Assembly (NCBI RefSeq): GCF_040371545.1
Contig: NZ_AP029048.1
Span: 992,001-1,056,000 of the forward strand
Reading direction: 5' to 3'
Source: Synechococcus sp. M16CYN
GTDB taxonomy: Bacteria; Cyanobacteriota; Cyanobacteriia; PCC-6307; Cyanobiaceae
Length of the DNA stretch: 64,000 bases
Shown here: positions 1 to 9,044 of the stretch, in pieces
Numbering within the stretch: the first letter of the stretch is position 1
How the letters are laid out: each line of letters begins with the position of its first letter
Notes under the pieces: model-generated
Seen by the model: only the letters and a program-made list of their open reading frames with translations
What the model was told of the DNA's origin: nothing
Databases searched by the model: none
Made by a program: the position numbers and the translations under genes

Positions 1-1404
1 TTGTTGTAACACCTGATCGCCCCAGGGGCGGCCGCGCAGTCGTCCATCAAGAATGGCTAATCGACCTCCTGCCCGGCGGAGCGGAGCGATCGCCGCGGGT
101 AAAATGCACAATGCTTCTGGCAGAAGCATTGTGCGGAACCAGTCCTCGCCAAGACGCTTTAAGCGTTCCACGCGAGAAGCGGTAAGTGGAGAGGTCAGAC
201 TTGCTAACGGCAGTAACGCCACGATTAACTGTTCAGGTGCTGGTAGTTGGTCATGGTGCCGTAGCCACCAATCCCAGCGGGCACTGATCACACCATTGCT
301 TTCCGGAGTTGTGGATTCTTCAACAACACGCTGTCCAAATTCCGCCGCCAGAGCACTGGTGAGTTGTCTCCTTAATTGTTGATCATCAATTAGCACTATG
401 GCGAGTCCAGTGCGACCCAGGATCAAGCGGCGACTCTGCTCTAAAAGGTGCTGGGCATAAATCTCAGTATTAGGTAGAGGTTGGCGATGTGGGGCGTATA
501 GCGGCAACGGCTCTTTTAACTCTTGCTCTCGCAAAGTAGCTGTTACTCCTACAGTCACCTGAGCTTGGCTAAGTTCAAGTTCTATTCGGGAGCATTTGCC
601 GGATTCGGTCAGCATTAAGATTGGTCGTGTGTTAAGTAAGCCGTTAAGAAACTGCAGTGGTTCCAAGGGTCTGAGTTGCCAAGTCCATTGTAAGAGACGA
701 TGGTCAAGCTCAGCCCATTCAGCCCATTGGACCGGATCTGTCGCCAATAATGCTGACCAGGGAGGAGGACAAGGTCCAACCAAGCGCAGAAGATCGCGCA
801 GTGCTTGGGAAGCACCACCTTGCAGCCGTACGCAGTCATCATTTCGTGTTGATTCTTGGAAGAGCTGTCGGCTGAGGCGTTCGTGAAACTCTAGTATTAT
901 TTGGTCTAGCTCAGGGTGGGCTTGTCGCAGTCGCTCCCAGTCGCTGTTATTAATCTGAATCGCAAGGCTGTGCCGCAAGCGCTGACTTAGTCGCTCTACA
1001 TTCGGAATAAGCAACTGGCGATCACCCAACCGATCCTGTTGATAGACAGTGACCAATTCGTTTGTATCAAGAATCCAAAGCTGATCTCCTGGAGATTGTG
1101 CAATGCCTTGCCAGCAAGGTAAACGCAACCCGTGTTGTTTGAGACGAGGCAGTTCGAGTTGCAACAGTCTTTTCCGCTGGGCGAGTGTTAGAACCAATGC
1201 TGTAGCACCTGGGTTGAGGCATAAGGGCACTAACACTCCCAGCCACCAGCGTTCACCACTACTTGGCGGAAGTTGCAACAGCGTCGTGTCTCGTCTGCGC
1301 AAACTTCGTCCCACCAGACGACTGACTGTTAGATGATGAGGCCAAGTCGACCCCTCCTGCCTCAAGAGGGTTTTGAGTCGTTGGTGGGCCTGAGCTTCCA
1401 GCAT
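1..1404 (-). CDS. Helicase-like protein, C-terminal part cut by the window edge
   Basis: The minus strand is open without a stop from an ATG at 1404 to the left edge, giving 468 codons. I translated it by hand because it has no stop inside the window. The protein starts MLEAQAHQRLK and is rich in Leu, Gln, Arg and Trp, with no membrane segments. Its position directly upstream of and divergent from tyrA, and its general look, match a gene annotated as a Rad3/DinG-like helicase in marine Synechococcus. I cannot see a clear Walker A motif in this N-terminal part, so the helicase assignment rests on remembered synteny rather than motifs. The reading frame is convincing; the function is not certain. 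Confidence 0.6.
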   Translation of the reverse strand, partial: MLEAQAHQRLKTLLRQEGSTWPHHLTVSRLVGRSLRRRDTTLLQLPPSSGERWWLGVLVPLCLNPGATALVLTLAQRKRLLQLELPRLKQHGLRLPCWQGIAQSPGDQLWILDTNELVTVYQQDRLGDRQLLIPNVERLSQRLRHSLAIQINNSDWERLRQAHPELDQIILEFHERLSRQLFQESTRNDDCVRLQGGASQALRDLLRLVGPCPPPWSALLATDPVQWAEWAELDHRLLQWTWQLRPLEPLQFLNGLLNTRPILMLTESGKCSRIELELSQAQVTVGVTATLREQELKEPLPLYAPHRQPLPNTEIYAQHLLEQSRRLILGRTGLAIVLIDDQQLRRQLTSALAAEFGQRVVEESTTPESNGVISARWDWWLRHHDQLPAPEQLIVALLPLASLTSPLTASRVERLKRLGEDWFRTMLLPEALCILPAAIAPLRRAGGRLAILDGRLRGRPWGDQVLQQ

Positions 1405-1487
1405 GCATAAACCATAAGCAACGTTGTTAAGCGGAATGGTTTATCGCTATCCATCCATCAGTATGGCGTTATGACCAAGCGAGCGTG

Positions 1488-2363
1488 ATGGCGAGAAAAA
1501 CAAAACGCGTCGGCATCGTTGGACTGGGACTTATCGGGGGATCATTGGGTTTAGACCTTCAGGCATCTGGCTGGAATGTACAGGGTTTGGTTAATCGCCC
1601 AGCGACTGCTGAGCGTGCGATGGAGCGCCAGCTAGTAACGGAAGTGAGTACGGACCCAGCTTGCTTGGCCGATTGCAATTTAGTGATCTTGGCGTTGCCT
1701 ATTCCCGTTCTGCTACAGCCAGAGACATCACTAGTCAAGGCCTTACCAAAAAATGCTGTAATCACAGATGTTGGATCGGTAAAGCAGCCAATTCTTGAGG
1801 TATGGCGGGAGCTTCATCCTCGCTTCGTGGCTAGTCATCCAATGACTGGAACTGCCTTGGCAGGAGTTGAGGCAGGTATTGCGGGTTTATTTCGAGGACG
1901 TCCGTGGATTGCCACACCTGAGCCAGGAACAGATGCATCCGCTCTGTCATCAGTGCAGTCGTTGGCAACTAGCTTGGGCAGTCATTGGCTGACGGTTTCT
2001 GCTGCTCAACATGATCAGACAGTAGCTCTAATTTCCCATATGCCCATTTTAGTGAGTGCGGCGTTATTGCGAGTCGTTGGGAACGAGCGCGATCCAAAGA
2101 TCCGTCGTTTAGCGCTTATCCTGGCTTCAAGTGGATTCGCCGATACCACGCGAATTGGCGGCGGCAATCCAGATCTTGGTGTGGCTGTAGCATCCAGTAA
2201 CCGCGAGTCTTTGTTGCGCGGTCTTGCAGCGTATCGCTGGAGTCTCGAACAATTGGAGGATACTGTGCTGCGGAAGAACTGGCCTCAACTACAGATCGAA
2301 CTGCAACGCACCCAGGCGATTAGGCCTAGGTTCTTGGGGTCCCCAGACGGCATCAACCTTTGA
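1488..2363 (+). CDS. tyrA: Arogenate/prephenate dehydrogenase
   Basis: Oxidative step of tyrosine synthesis, an NAD(P)-dependent cytoplasmic enzyme. The N-terminus carries a Rossmann fold signature GLGLIGGSLG at about residues 10-19. The central ITDVGSVK and ASHPMTGT motifs are typical of the TyrA family, as is the later SHMPILVSAAL stretch. The length of about 291 residues fits cyanobacterial TyrA, which usually prefers arogenate. I chose the ATG at 1488; a GTG directly before it (1485) is equally possible. The 3' end overlaps the convergent desaturase gene by 11 bases. Confidence 0.93.
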   Translation: MARKTKRVGIVGLGLIGGSLGLDLQASGWNVQGLVNRPATAERAMERQLVTEVSTDPACLADCNLVILALPIPVLLQPETSLVKALPKNAVITDVGSVKQPILEVWRELHPRFVASHPMTGTALAGVEAGIAGLFRGRPWIATPEPGTDASALSSVQSLATSLGSHWLTVSAAQHDQTVALISHMPILVSAALLRVVGNERDPKIRRLALILASSGFADTTRIGGGNPDLGVAVASSNRESLLRGLAAYRWSLEQLEDTVLRKNWPQLQIELQRTQAIRPRFLGSPDGINL

Positions 2364-3855
2364 AACTCAACCGAGCTCTTCGATGCTTCATAAGTTGTTT
2401 GCAGGCATTCAGTGCGGAGAGGGTGACGCCAGCTGTTCCTTCGCCGGGATAGAGGCTGTCTCCGCACAACCACAGTCTCGAGAGAGGGGTTCTACTGGCA
2501 AGTCCAAAGGGGCCAAAACGGCTGGGATGCTGTCCTAAGCCTCCCACTACTCCCCGAGGCCGTCCGGTCCAGCCAGCAAACCCCCGAGGGGTGGCTAGTT
2601 CTGTATGAAGCCAAGCACTTTCGGTAAGACCAAGCCAACTGCTGAGTTCTTGTTTAATTAATCCCAAGATTTTTGCTTTACGGATTTGATAGGTCGACTC
2701 TTCGAGTGCGTACCAATCAGATGTTGGTGTAAAAACGCTGGCGATTAGGGTGGCCTGACCAGAGGGTGCGCGGCCGTCTCCTTCCCGACTAACGGAAACA
2801 AAAAGTGACCCAAGCTGCTCTGTTCCCCGTTGCAGATGCCCTGGACATTCCACGGGTAATGCTGTCCTGTGGACTACTCCGTATAGAACCAACGCTCCAC
2901 TTGGTTCAGGTAAGGCCTTGAGCCGTTGTTGGTAACGGTAAGGCAAATATTTTATCGGTATAAGGTCTAGAAGACATTGCGGCGGGAGGCTGCAGATGAC
3001 ATCACTAGCTTTCCATTTCACTGTTTGCGCATCAGCTCCTGTTGTTACGGCTACCCAACCCGAAGACGAGGGATAGATGCTAGTGACCCGATGACGCAGT
3101 CGGATCTCTCCGCCACCAGTCTCGATGGCATGCACAAGTTGCCTACTCAAGACCTGCATCGATTCTTGAAGATGCCAAAGCCCTAAAGGGGCTTGCGCCA
3201 TGTGCAGTACAGTGGCTCCATAGAGAGCTGCCGTACGGTTTGCCGGTTCTTGGGAATAAAGCTTCAGTTGGAGATCTAAAAAACGACGGAGTCGTCGGTC
3301 CTCATTGCAACCGCACAATTGCAATAGATTTGCGACTGAGAAAAAGGTGAAGAGCCCTGAGGCTAAAGTCGCGGGGCGTAGCGCTGTGATTAACGTGCCT
3401 AATTCCCACCAGGAACGCGGTGTTACTATGGGATATCGTCTTGCGAATGACCAATTACTGGCATGTAAAAATCCACAGAGTTGCCAAAAGCGCTCGCTAC
3501 CGGGGAACTGACACTCGCGTTCTTCTGCCCACCGCTTCGGATCATGCCAGAGGTTAACAGGCTGGGACCCATCTCCCAGATCAACTGTACAACCAGGATC
3601 AAGAAGTTTTGCCTCGGGTAAGGCCAGTCCCAGATGCCTAAACACACTGGCATGACTGCCTCCAGGTTCGAGTCCTGCCACTTGAGTCGCGCCAACGTCA
3701 AAAATCCAGGAACCACGACGGAAGGTGCCGGCACATCCTCCTGTCTGATGGTGTGCCTCTAGCAACGTCACTGGCACTCTGTCATGAGCTAGTAAAGCTG
3801 CAGCTGTGAGACCTGCGACGCCTCCACCAATTACGATCACGCGGTTATCTGTCAA
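2353..3855 (-). CDS. crtD: Carotenoid desaturase/isomerase-like flavoprotein (CrtD-like)
   Basis: FAD-dependent amine-oxidase/phytoene-dehydrogenase fold protein of 500 residues. The dinucleotide-binding motif GGGVAGLTAAALLA lies at residues 10-23, and a C-terminal FAD segment LWLCGDSLYPGEGTAGV is present, as expected for the family. In marine Synechococcus a gene in this place is usually called a C-3',4' desaturase (CrtD); CrtH-type isomerases are close relatives, so the exact substrate is inferred. The only start that keeps the full Rossmann fold is a TTG at 3855. It is divergent from the fructosamine-kinase-like gene and convergent with tyrA. Confidence 0.8.
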   Translation of the reverse strand: MTDNRVIVIGGGVAGLTAAALLAHDRVPVTLLEAHHQTGGCAGTFRRGSWIFDVGATQVAGLEPGGSHASVFRHLGLALPEAKLLDPGCTVDLGDGSQPVNLWHDPKRWAEERECQFPGSERFWQLCGFLHASNWSFARRYPIVTPRSWWELGTLITALRPATLASGLFTFFSVANLLQLCGCNEDRRLRRFLDLQLKLYSQEPANRTAALYGATVLHMAQAPLGLWHLQESMQVLSRQLVHAIETGGGEIRLRHRVTSIYPSSSGWVAVTTGADAQTVKWKASDVICSLPPQCLLDLIPIKYLPYRYQQRLKALPEPSGALVLYGVVHRTALPVECPGHLQRGTEQLGSLFVSVSREGDGRAPSGQATLIASVFTPTSDWYALEESTYQIRKAKILGLIKQELSSWLGLTESAWLHTELATPRGFAGWTGRPRGVVGGLGQHPSRFGPFGLASRTPLSRLWLCGDSLYPGEGTAGVTLSALNACKQLMKHRRARLSFKG

Positions 3856-3899
3856 AATTTAGCTTTGAATCAGGTCATGCTGGCAATAGTGGCGGCGCC

Positions 3900-4796
3900 T
3901 TGAGAGTGAGCAGCAATCTTTGGGACGATCTCATGGCGACCGATGGGCCTTTAGCAGGTTCTGAGCTCACCAACGCTGTGCCGGTGGGAGGGGGGTGTAT
4001 TCATCAAGCTTGGCAGCTTCAACTTAGTGATGGACGCCAGATATTCGCCAAAACAGGTCCTACAGATGCCATCAAGTTGTTTGAGGTGGAGGCCGAGGCT
4101 CTCGATGCTCTTGCTCACTATGCAGATCCGGACGTTTTAATCGTGCCTCAACCTCAGTCATTGATTCAACTGCGCCATGGCGCAGTTTTACTGCTGCCAT
4201 GGCTAAGGCTAGAAGGGAATAATCAGCAGTCTCTTGGCCATGGCTTAGCCCTGATGCATCAGACTTCAATGCATCAGGGCCATCAATACTTCGGATGGTA
4301 TCGGGATGGATACATTGGCGCCGGTCCCCAGCCGGGGGGATGGCGAACCAGCTGGGGTCAAGCCTTTGTAGACCTTCGCCTACGTCCTCAGTTGAACCTG
4401 TTGAAACGTTTTGGAATAGATGCCGCTGGTTTAAAAGATTTTTTGAAGGCTCTAGTACGCCACCTTGATCAGCGCGACGTCGTTCCTGCATTAGTTCATG
4501 GCGATCTATGGGGAGGAAATGCTGCTTCCTTAGTTGATGGCCGTGGCACAATCTATGATCCAGCGACCTGGTGGGCGGACCCTGAAGTTGATATGGCAAT
4601 GACCCACCTTTTTGGAGGATTTACCGAAAGTTTTTACCGTGCTTATTACTCGATTTTGCCTGCTGCGCCCGCCGCCGAAGAGCGAGTCGAGATTTACAAC
4701 CTATACCATTTGTTAAATCACGCCAATTTATTTGGAGGTGGTTATGTGAACCAGGTCCGAGCCTGTCTAAATCGACTGGCCCGGAAACTGAGCTAA
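3900..4796 (+). CDS. Fructosamine kinase family protein
   Basis: Predicted small-molecule kinase of the fructosamine/ketosamine-3-kinase family, which phosphorylates sugar adducts on proteins so that they fall off. The protein-kinase-like fold shows as GGGCIHQAWQL near residue 30, a lysine in IFAKTG at about 50, and the catalytic loop LVHGDLWGGN near residue 200. This is followed by the metal-binding DPATWWADPEVD segment, which is characteristic of this family. About 298 residues is the normal length. The reading frame begins with TTG at 3900; GTG at 3906 or ATG at 3933 are alternatives. The true substrate in cyanobacteria is not known. Confidence 0.85.
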   Translation: MRVSSNLWDDLMATDGPLAGSELTNAVPVGGGCIHQAWQLQLSDGRQIFAKTGPTDAIKLFEVEAEALDALAHYADPDVLIVPQPQSLIQLRHGAVLLLPWLRLEGNNQQSLGHGLALMHQTSMHQGHQYFGWYRDGYIGAGPQPGGWRTSWGQAFVDLRLRPQLNLLKRFGIDAAGLKDFLKALVRHLDQRDVVPALVHGDLWGGNAASLVDGRGTIYDPATWWADPEVDMAMTHLFGGFTESFYRAYYSILPAAPAAEERVEIYNLYHLLNHANLFGGGYVNQVRACLNRLARKLS

Positions 4797-4800
4797 ACAA

Positions 4801-5199
4801 TCAACTAAAATATTCATGGCGAACCGTTTGAACCCGCTGGATAAGATCAGTGCGTTTCTCACTTGTGGCTAGGTTTTTCCAGCTCCATTGACCAACCACA
4901 ATGAGGCCGAGTAACTCCAATATACCAGGAATGATTGGTAGTAGATTGATCGTGTCGAGGACACCCTTGATTAGAATCTGGGCAACGATCACAGCGGTAA
5001 AAATTCCAATAATCTTGCCAATACGCCCCATCTGGTTCCAGTCCACCTGATCGAGGATTTGGTTTACACTTCCCAGAACATCGCTGTAACGACTAGCAAA
5101 AGAGGTTTTCTCTTCCTCGGGCGATGCTGTTGAGCCGACATTTGACCTCCAAGTGTCGCTAGTGGAGTCTTCTTTCACTTCGGTGGTGGCATCACTCAT
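4801..5199 (-). CDS. CAAD-domain thylakoid membrane protein
   Basis: A 132-residue protein with an acidic, Ser/Thr-rich N-terminal half and two adjacent hydrophobic helices near residues 63-83 and 86-107 separated by a short turn. This is the layout of the CAAD domain, first known as an appendage of cyanobacterial aminoacyl-tRNA synthetases and also found in stand-alone thylakoid proteins related to plant CURT1. The segment FASRYSDVLGSVNQILDQV before the first helix fits the family. The stop lies 4 bases beyond the end of the convergent fructosamine-kinase-like gene. Its start codon overlaps the likely start codon of the divergent peptidase gene. Confidence 0.8.
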   Translation of the reverse strand: MSDATTEVKEDSTSDTWRSNVGSTASPEEEKTSFASRYSDVLGSVNQILDQVDWNQMGRIGKIIGIFTAVIVAQILIKGVLDTINLLPIIPGILELLGLIVVGQWSWKNLATSEKRTDLIQRVQTVRHEYFS

Positions 5200-5764
5200 G
5201 GGAAAAGTAGAAGTCTTAACTCAGTCAGCAGAGCGTATCGGTGAGCGGCCCTTTGTGCCATCGTTGCTGCGTTTCGATCATCAATGCCTCACGATTCTTC
5301 AGCGTTCATCGCTAGTGGTAAATCCTTACGAAGGATGTGGGTTGCTTCTCGGGACAGGTTGTTGGACCCCGTTGTTAACGCTGGTGACGGTTTGGCCTTG
5401 TTGCAATGTTTGGGGTATGAGCGAATTTTCAGTTAACGGCTCAGGGAGAGGAAGTCGCCTTAGCCGTTTCTCTTTAGATCCTCGTGAACAGATTGCTGCT
5501 CAGCGCTGGGCAAGATCACGGGACTTGCAAGTTCTAGGTGTCTACCATTCTCATCCTCGGACGCCAGCAAAACCATCGAATTGGGACCGTTGTTTGGCTG
5601 AACCCGAGCGCTTAATGTTGATTTTGTCTGGTATAGAAGGTTTGCGTGCCTGGTGGATGGGTTCGGATCGGAAACCGTTAGAAATTCTCATTGAGGTCTG
5701 TGAGAATCATCACACTTATGCAGCAGAGCCAACCCTCCTCGATGCAGAGTCTGTCCGCGAGTGA
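5198..5764 (+). CDS. M67 (JAMM/MPN+) family metallopeptidase
   Basis: Small zinc peptidase of the JAMM fold. Visible catalytic elements are the glutamate in NPYEGCGLLLG near the start of the fold and the HxH-(x)n-SxxD signature as VYHSHPRTPAKPSNWD. Bacterial stand-alone members (Mec-like) remove residues from the C-terminus of ubiquitin-like sulfur carriers. The gene overlaps the next gene, which encodes the E1-like enzyme that would activate such carriers, so a shared sulfur-carrier job is likely. The open frame extends upstream into the divergent CAAD gene; ATG 5198 is the first start that does not run deep into it. Confidence 0.85.
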   Translation: MGKVEVLTQSAERIGERPFVPSLLRFDHQCLTILQRSSLVVNPYEGCGLLLGTGCWTPLLTLVTVWPCCNVWGMSEFSVNGSGRGSRLSRFSLDPREQIAAQRWARSRDLQVLGVYHSHPRTPAKPSNWDRCLAEPERLMLILSGIEGLRAWWMGSDRKPLEILIEVCENHHTYAAEPTLLDAESVRE

Positions 5765-6884
5765 GCAGGGACGCTACGCCCGGCATCTAATTCTTCCCGA
5801 AGTGGGAACGTCTGGTCAGGAAAGACTTAAGGCCTCTTCGGTGCTTTGCATTGGGGCGGGTGGTCTGGGCTCGCCATTGCTCCTTTACCTCGCTGCAGCT
5901 GGTGTAGGTCGAATTGGCATCGTTGATGGAGATGTCGTAGAGCTCTCCAACTTGCAGCGCCAGGTTATTCACGATTCCACTTGGTTAGGGCGCTCAAAAG
6001 CCCAATCCGCTGCCGCGAAACTTCGTGAACTCAACCCTAACTGCCAGGTTGATGTGCATGAGGTAATGCTCGACATCACCAACGTCATGGACTTGATTGC
6101 TTTTTATGATTTTGTTTGTGACGGCACAGATAATTTTCCTAGCCGATACTTGATTAACGATGCCTGTGTTTTATTGGGTAAGCCACTTGTTTATGGTTCT
6201 GTTCAGCGATTCGAAGGTCAGGTCACGGTCTTCAATATCGACCCCCATAGCCCGAATTATCGAGATCTGTTACCTAAACCTCCTTCACCAGGGGTAGTTC
6301 CCTCTTGTGCTGAGGCTGGTGTGATGGGGGTGACTCCTGGTCTGATTGGTCTCATTCAGGCTGCCGAAGTGATCAAGTTGATCACAGGAATCGGTTGTTG
6401 TTTGAATGGCCGCTTGTTAGTAGTCGATGTACTCACCCTGCGCTTTAGAGAACTCACCCTGCGCCGTGATCCAGATCGCCCTCCGATTAAAGGCCTGATT
6501 AACTATGAACAGTTTTGTCATCCAGCAACATCAGAAATGACGTCTCCTGCACTTAAGAGCATCAGCGTGACTGATCTGAAGATTTTGTTGGATAGTGGCG
6601 CGGATGATATCGTGCTTCTGGATGTTCGCAACCCGGCAGAGGCCGAGGTGGTTGCCATCTCGACAGCAACCCTGATTCCCTTGGCAACGATTGAAAATGG
6701 GGAGGCTATAGAGCGTGTGCGGTTGTTAGCCGAAGGAAGTCAACTTTTTGTACACTGCAAGTTGGGCAGTCGTTCTGCACGTGCGGTCCAGATTCTCGCT
6801 GACCATGGCATAGAAGCCGTCAACGTGACAGGAGGAATCGATGCCTGGGCAAAAGAAGTCGACCCCACTTTGCCACGTTACTGA
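5718..6884 (+). CDS. moeB: MoeB/MoeZ-type adenylyltransferase with C-terminal rhodanese domain
   Basis: E1-like enzyme that adenylates the C-terminus of MoaD/ThiS-type sulfur carriers for molybdopterin, thiamine or cysteine synthesis. The ThiF fold occupies roughly residues 10-250, with GAGGLGSPLLLYLAAAGVG as nucleotide-binding loop, the IVDGDVVELSNLQRQ motif and the conserved PSCAEAGVMGV segment. The last 110 residues form a rhodanese domain with active-site Cys in VHCKLGSRSAR. ATG 5718 lies inside the end of the peptidase gene; ATG 5742 and TTG 5691 are alternatives. The overlap with the JAMM gene implies one transcript. No sulfur carrier gene is seen nearby. Confidence 0.92.
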   Translation: MQQSQPSSMQSLSASEQGRYARHLILPEVGTSGQERLKASSVLCIGAGGLGSPLLLYLAAAGVGRIGIVDGDVVELSNLQRQVIHDSTWLGRSKAQSAAAKLRELNPNCQVDVHEVMLDITNVMDLIAFYDFVCDGTDNFPSRYLINDACVLLGKPLVYGSVQRFEGQVTVFNIDPHSPNYRDLLPKPPSPGVVPSCAEAGVMGVTPGLIGLIQAAEVIKLITGIGCCLNGRLLVVDVLTLRFRELTLRRDPDRPPIKGLINYEQFCHPATSEMTSPALKSISVTDLKILLDSGADDIVLLDVRNPAEAEVVAISTATLIPLATIENGEAIERVRLLAEGSQLFVHCKLGSRSARAVQILADHGIEAVNVTGGIDAWAKEVDPTLPRY

Positions 6885-6903
6885 AAATTCTACGATTTAC
6901 GCT

Positions 6904-8055
6904 TTAGTAATCCACGCCGCGTTTGAGATCCACACCTTGTTCAGCGTAGTGTTTGTGGCAAACTATCTCGGAGTGGATACTGGCTAGACCAAAATAGGCA
7001 GGTGGATGTTTGCAGCGGCCCGTGATAATTACCTCGGTTTCGGCTGATTTTTGCAGAAGTGTTTGCACAATTGGTTCCGCTGGGAGGAGTTCCAGATCCA
7101 CAGTAGGGTTGAGTTCATCCAAAATAACTGTCTTATAAAGACCACTCAAGATGGCAGCGCAGGCGATCTCCCAAGCCCTTTCGGCTTCAACGTAATCAAT
7201 AAGCTTCTGTTGGCCGCGCCAGACAATGGCATCCCTACCAGAACGCAAGTGATCTACCAAATGAGGATAGCTCTCCCGGAGAGCAGCTATTGCCGCATCC
7301 TCAGTGTATCCCGTGCCGCCCTTAAGCCACTGCAAAATCAGTACCCGATGACTTTCATCCTGGCTAATACCTCGACCAATTGCCTGTAGGGCCTTACCTA
7401 AGGCACTGGTGGACTTACCTTTACCCTCTCCTGTGTAAATCTCGATGCCACTACCCTTGACCTTAAGGGGGATTATCCGTTCGTCTCCAATCTCAGAACA
7501 ACTGTGAGCGCGTATTTCTGAATGAAGATCTGCTTCCCGAACGAGTGCAGAAGGGGCATTTCGTCCAGTCACAATGATCTCCATCCCTGCCGGTCGATTG
7601 CTCAGAGTGTGCACCACGTCGTCGACATCGAGCAAACCTAGATCTAGAACTGGGTTGAGTTCATCGAGAACCACTACGGAATAGAGGGCGCTGGCTATTG
7701 CCCCCTTCGCAATTACCCAGCCACGCTGAGCTTCATCTCGATCAAAGCGTGTGGATTCATCCGCTGTGAAGTAGTCCGCGCGGCCAGTGTGCAAATGATC
7801 GATGAGGTGAGGAAAGCCTTGTTGCAGAGCTTCGATCGCGGCGTCTTCATCGTAGGCGCGATCAAGCCCTTTGAGAAAGCGAAGCAGTAGTACACGTGTG
7901 CGCCGTCGTTCGCAAATACCGAGACCGATTGTTCGAAGAACTACTCCTAAGGCTGCTTGACTTTTACCTTTTCCATCTCCGTCGTAGATATGCAGCTGAC
8001 CGTGGCTGCGTTCGCGACTGCCTGCGGCGGTGACAATGCCGATGCTTTGTGGCAT
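6904..8055 (-). CDS. Tandem-domain cob(I)alamin adenosyltransferase (CobO/BtuR family)
   Basis: P-loop enzyme that transfers adenosyl to cobalt during vitamin B12 synthesis. The 383 residues hold two copies of the CobO domain. Copy one has Walker A DGDGKGKSQAALG at about residue 25 and VVVLDELNPVLDLGLL. Copy two has TGEGKGKSTSALG at about residue 208 and TVILDELNPTVDLELL. Each copy ends in an IIVTGRN or IITGRC segment. Normal CobO is about 190-200 residues, so this is a duplication-fusion. It is divergent from larE and convergent with moeB. Whether both halves are catalytic cannot be told; both keep the Walker A lysine. Confidence 0.85.
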   Translation of the reverse strand: MPQSIGIVTAAGSRERSHGQLHIYDGDGKGKSQAALGVVLRTIGLGICERRRTRVLLLRFLKGLDRAYDEDAAIEALQQGFPHLIDHLHTGRADYFTADESTRFDRDEAQRGWVIAKGAIASALYSVVVLDELNPVLDLGLLDVDDVVHTLSNRPAGMEIIVTGRNAPSALVREADLHSEIRAHSCSEIGDERIIPLKVKGSGIEIYTGEGKGKSTSALGKALQAIGRGISQDESHRVLILQWLKGGTGYTEDAAIAALRESYPHLVDHLRSGRDAIVWRGQQKLIDYVEAERAWEIACAAILSGLYKTVILDELNPTVDLELLPAEPIVQTLLQKSAETEVIITGRCKHPPAYFGLASIHSEIVCHKHYAEQGVDLKRGVDY

Positions 8056-8108
8056 GGAGTCGGCTCCTACCGTTGGAGCCTAACGACATTGTTCGATTTC
8101 ATTTGCTG

Positions 8109-8990
8109 ATGTTCCGATTGCAGAAGTTATTACCAAATAAAGAGAAGCAAGTGCTTGCAAATCTTCGCGACTGGATGCAAGAACACTCATCGCTTTGCAT
8201 CGCTTATTCGGGAGGGGTAGACAGTACTCTGGTGGCAGCCATTGCGTACGAGTGCAAAGGCGACTCTGCTCTAGCCGTGACGGGGGTTTCTCCCGCTTTG
8301 GCTCCTCATCTACTGCAAGAAGCTCGTTATCAAGCGGGTTGGTTGGGAATACGTCATCAGGAGCTGATTACCTCTGAACTTGAGGATCCCAATTACAGTA
8401 ACAATCCTATTGACCGTTGCTTCGCTTGCAAAAAGGAATTGCATCGCCATCTCAAGCTAATAGCTACAGCTAACAGTGCTATGCAAGTGGTCGACGGTGT
8501 AAACCTAGACGATCTTAATGATTATCGGCCAGGAATTAAAGCGGCCCATCAGGCCGGCTCGCGTTCTCCCCTAGCGGAGCTCCGTATCGATAAGATGACG
8601 GTACGACGGATCTCTCAGGCTTTGGGTTTCCCATGGTGGGACAAGCCAGCTCAGCCTTGTTTGTCGTCGCGCTTTCCTTATGGGCAGGTTATCACGGCAG
8701 AACGCCTTTATCAGGTCGGCCGGGCCGAAGCGTGGCTGACCGCTCGGGGCCTGACCAGTGTTCGGGTTCGCAGTAATGGTCTTGAAGCACGCATCGAAGT
8801 GCCTAGCCAGCAGATTGATGTTGTTTTAGCCTTATCACAGACCGATGGTTTAGTAAAATTCTTCCGGTCCATTGGATTTATCTCGGTTAGTCTAGATCTT
8901 GAAGGGTTGGTGAGTGGCAAGCTGAATCGTCATCAACAAAGCACCGTTCGAACTGGTGCCGCTCTTCAGCCACCCTCCCAACAGCAGTAA
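8109..8990 (+). CDS. larE: LarE-like ATP-dependent sulfur transferase (PP-loop)
   Basis: PP-loop ATP pyrophosphatase of the LarE family. LarE adds sulfur to the pyridinium dinucleotide precursor of the nickel-pincer cofactor. The PP-loop AYSGGVDSTLVAAIAYE is near the N-terminus, and CFACKKELH follows at about residue 110. A second conserved CLSSRFPYG segment lies near residue 195. The frame is open from 8049, but the first 20 codons overlap the start of the divergent adenosyltransferase gene; ATG 8109 (MFRLQKLLP) is preferred. LarB and LarC are not in the window, so the actual substrate is uncertain. Confidence 0.82.
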   Translation: MFRLQKLLPNKEKQVLANLRDWMQEHSSLCIAYSGGVDSTLVAAIAYECKGDSALAVTGVSPALAPHLLQEARYQAGWLGIRHQELITSELEDPNYSNNPIDRCFACKKELHRHLKLIATANSAMQVVDGVNLDDLNDYRPGIKAAHQAGSRSPLAELRIDKMTVRRISQALGFPWWDKPAQPCLSSRFPYGQVITAERLYQVGRAEAWLTARGLTSVRVRSNGLEARIEVPSQQIDVVLALSQTDGLVKFFRSIGFISVSLDLEGLVSGKLNRHQQSTVRTGAALQPPSQQQ

Positions 8991-9044
8991 CATCGTTAAA
9001 AGGTCTTTGTGTTGTGTTTACTGAGGTGAAGGCCAAGTGGTGAT

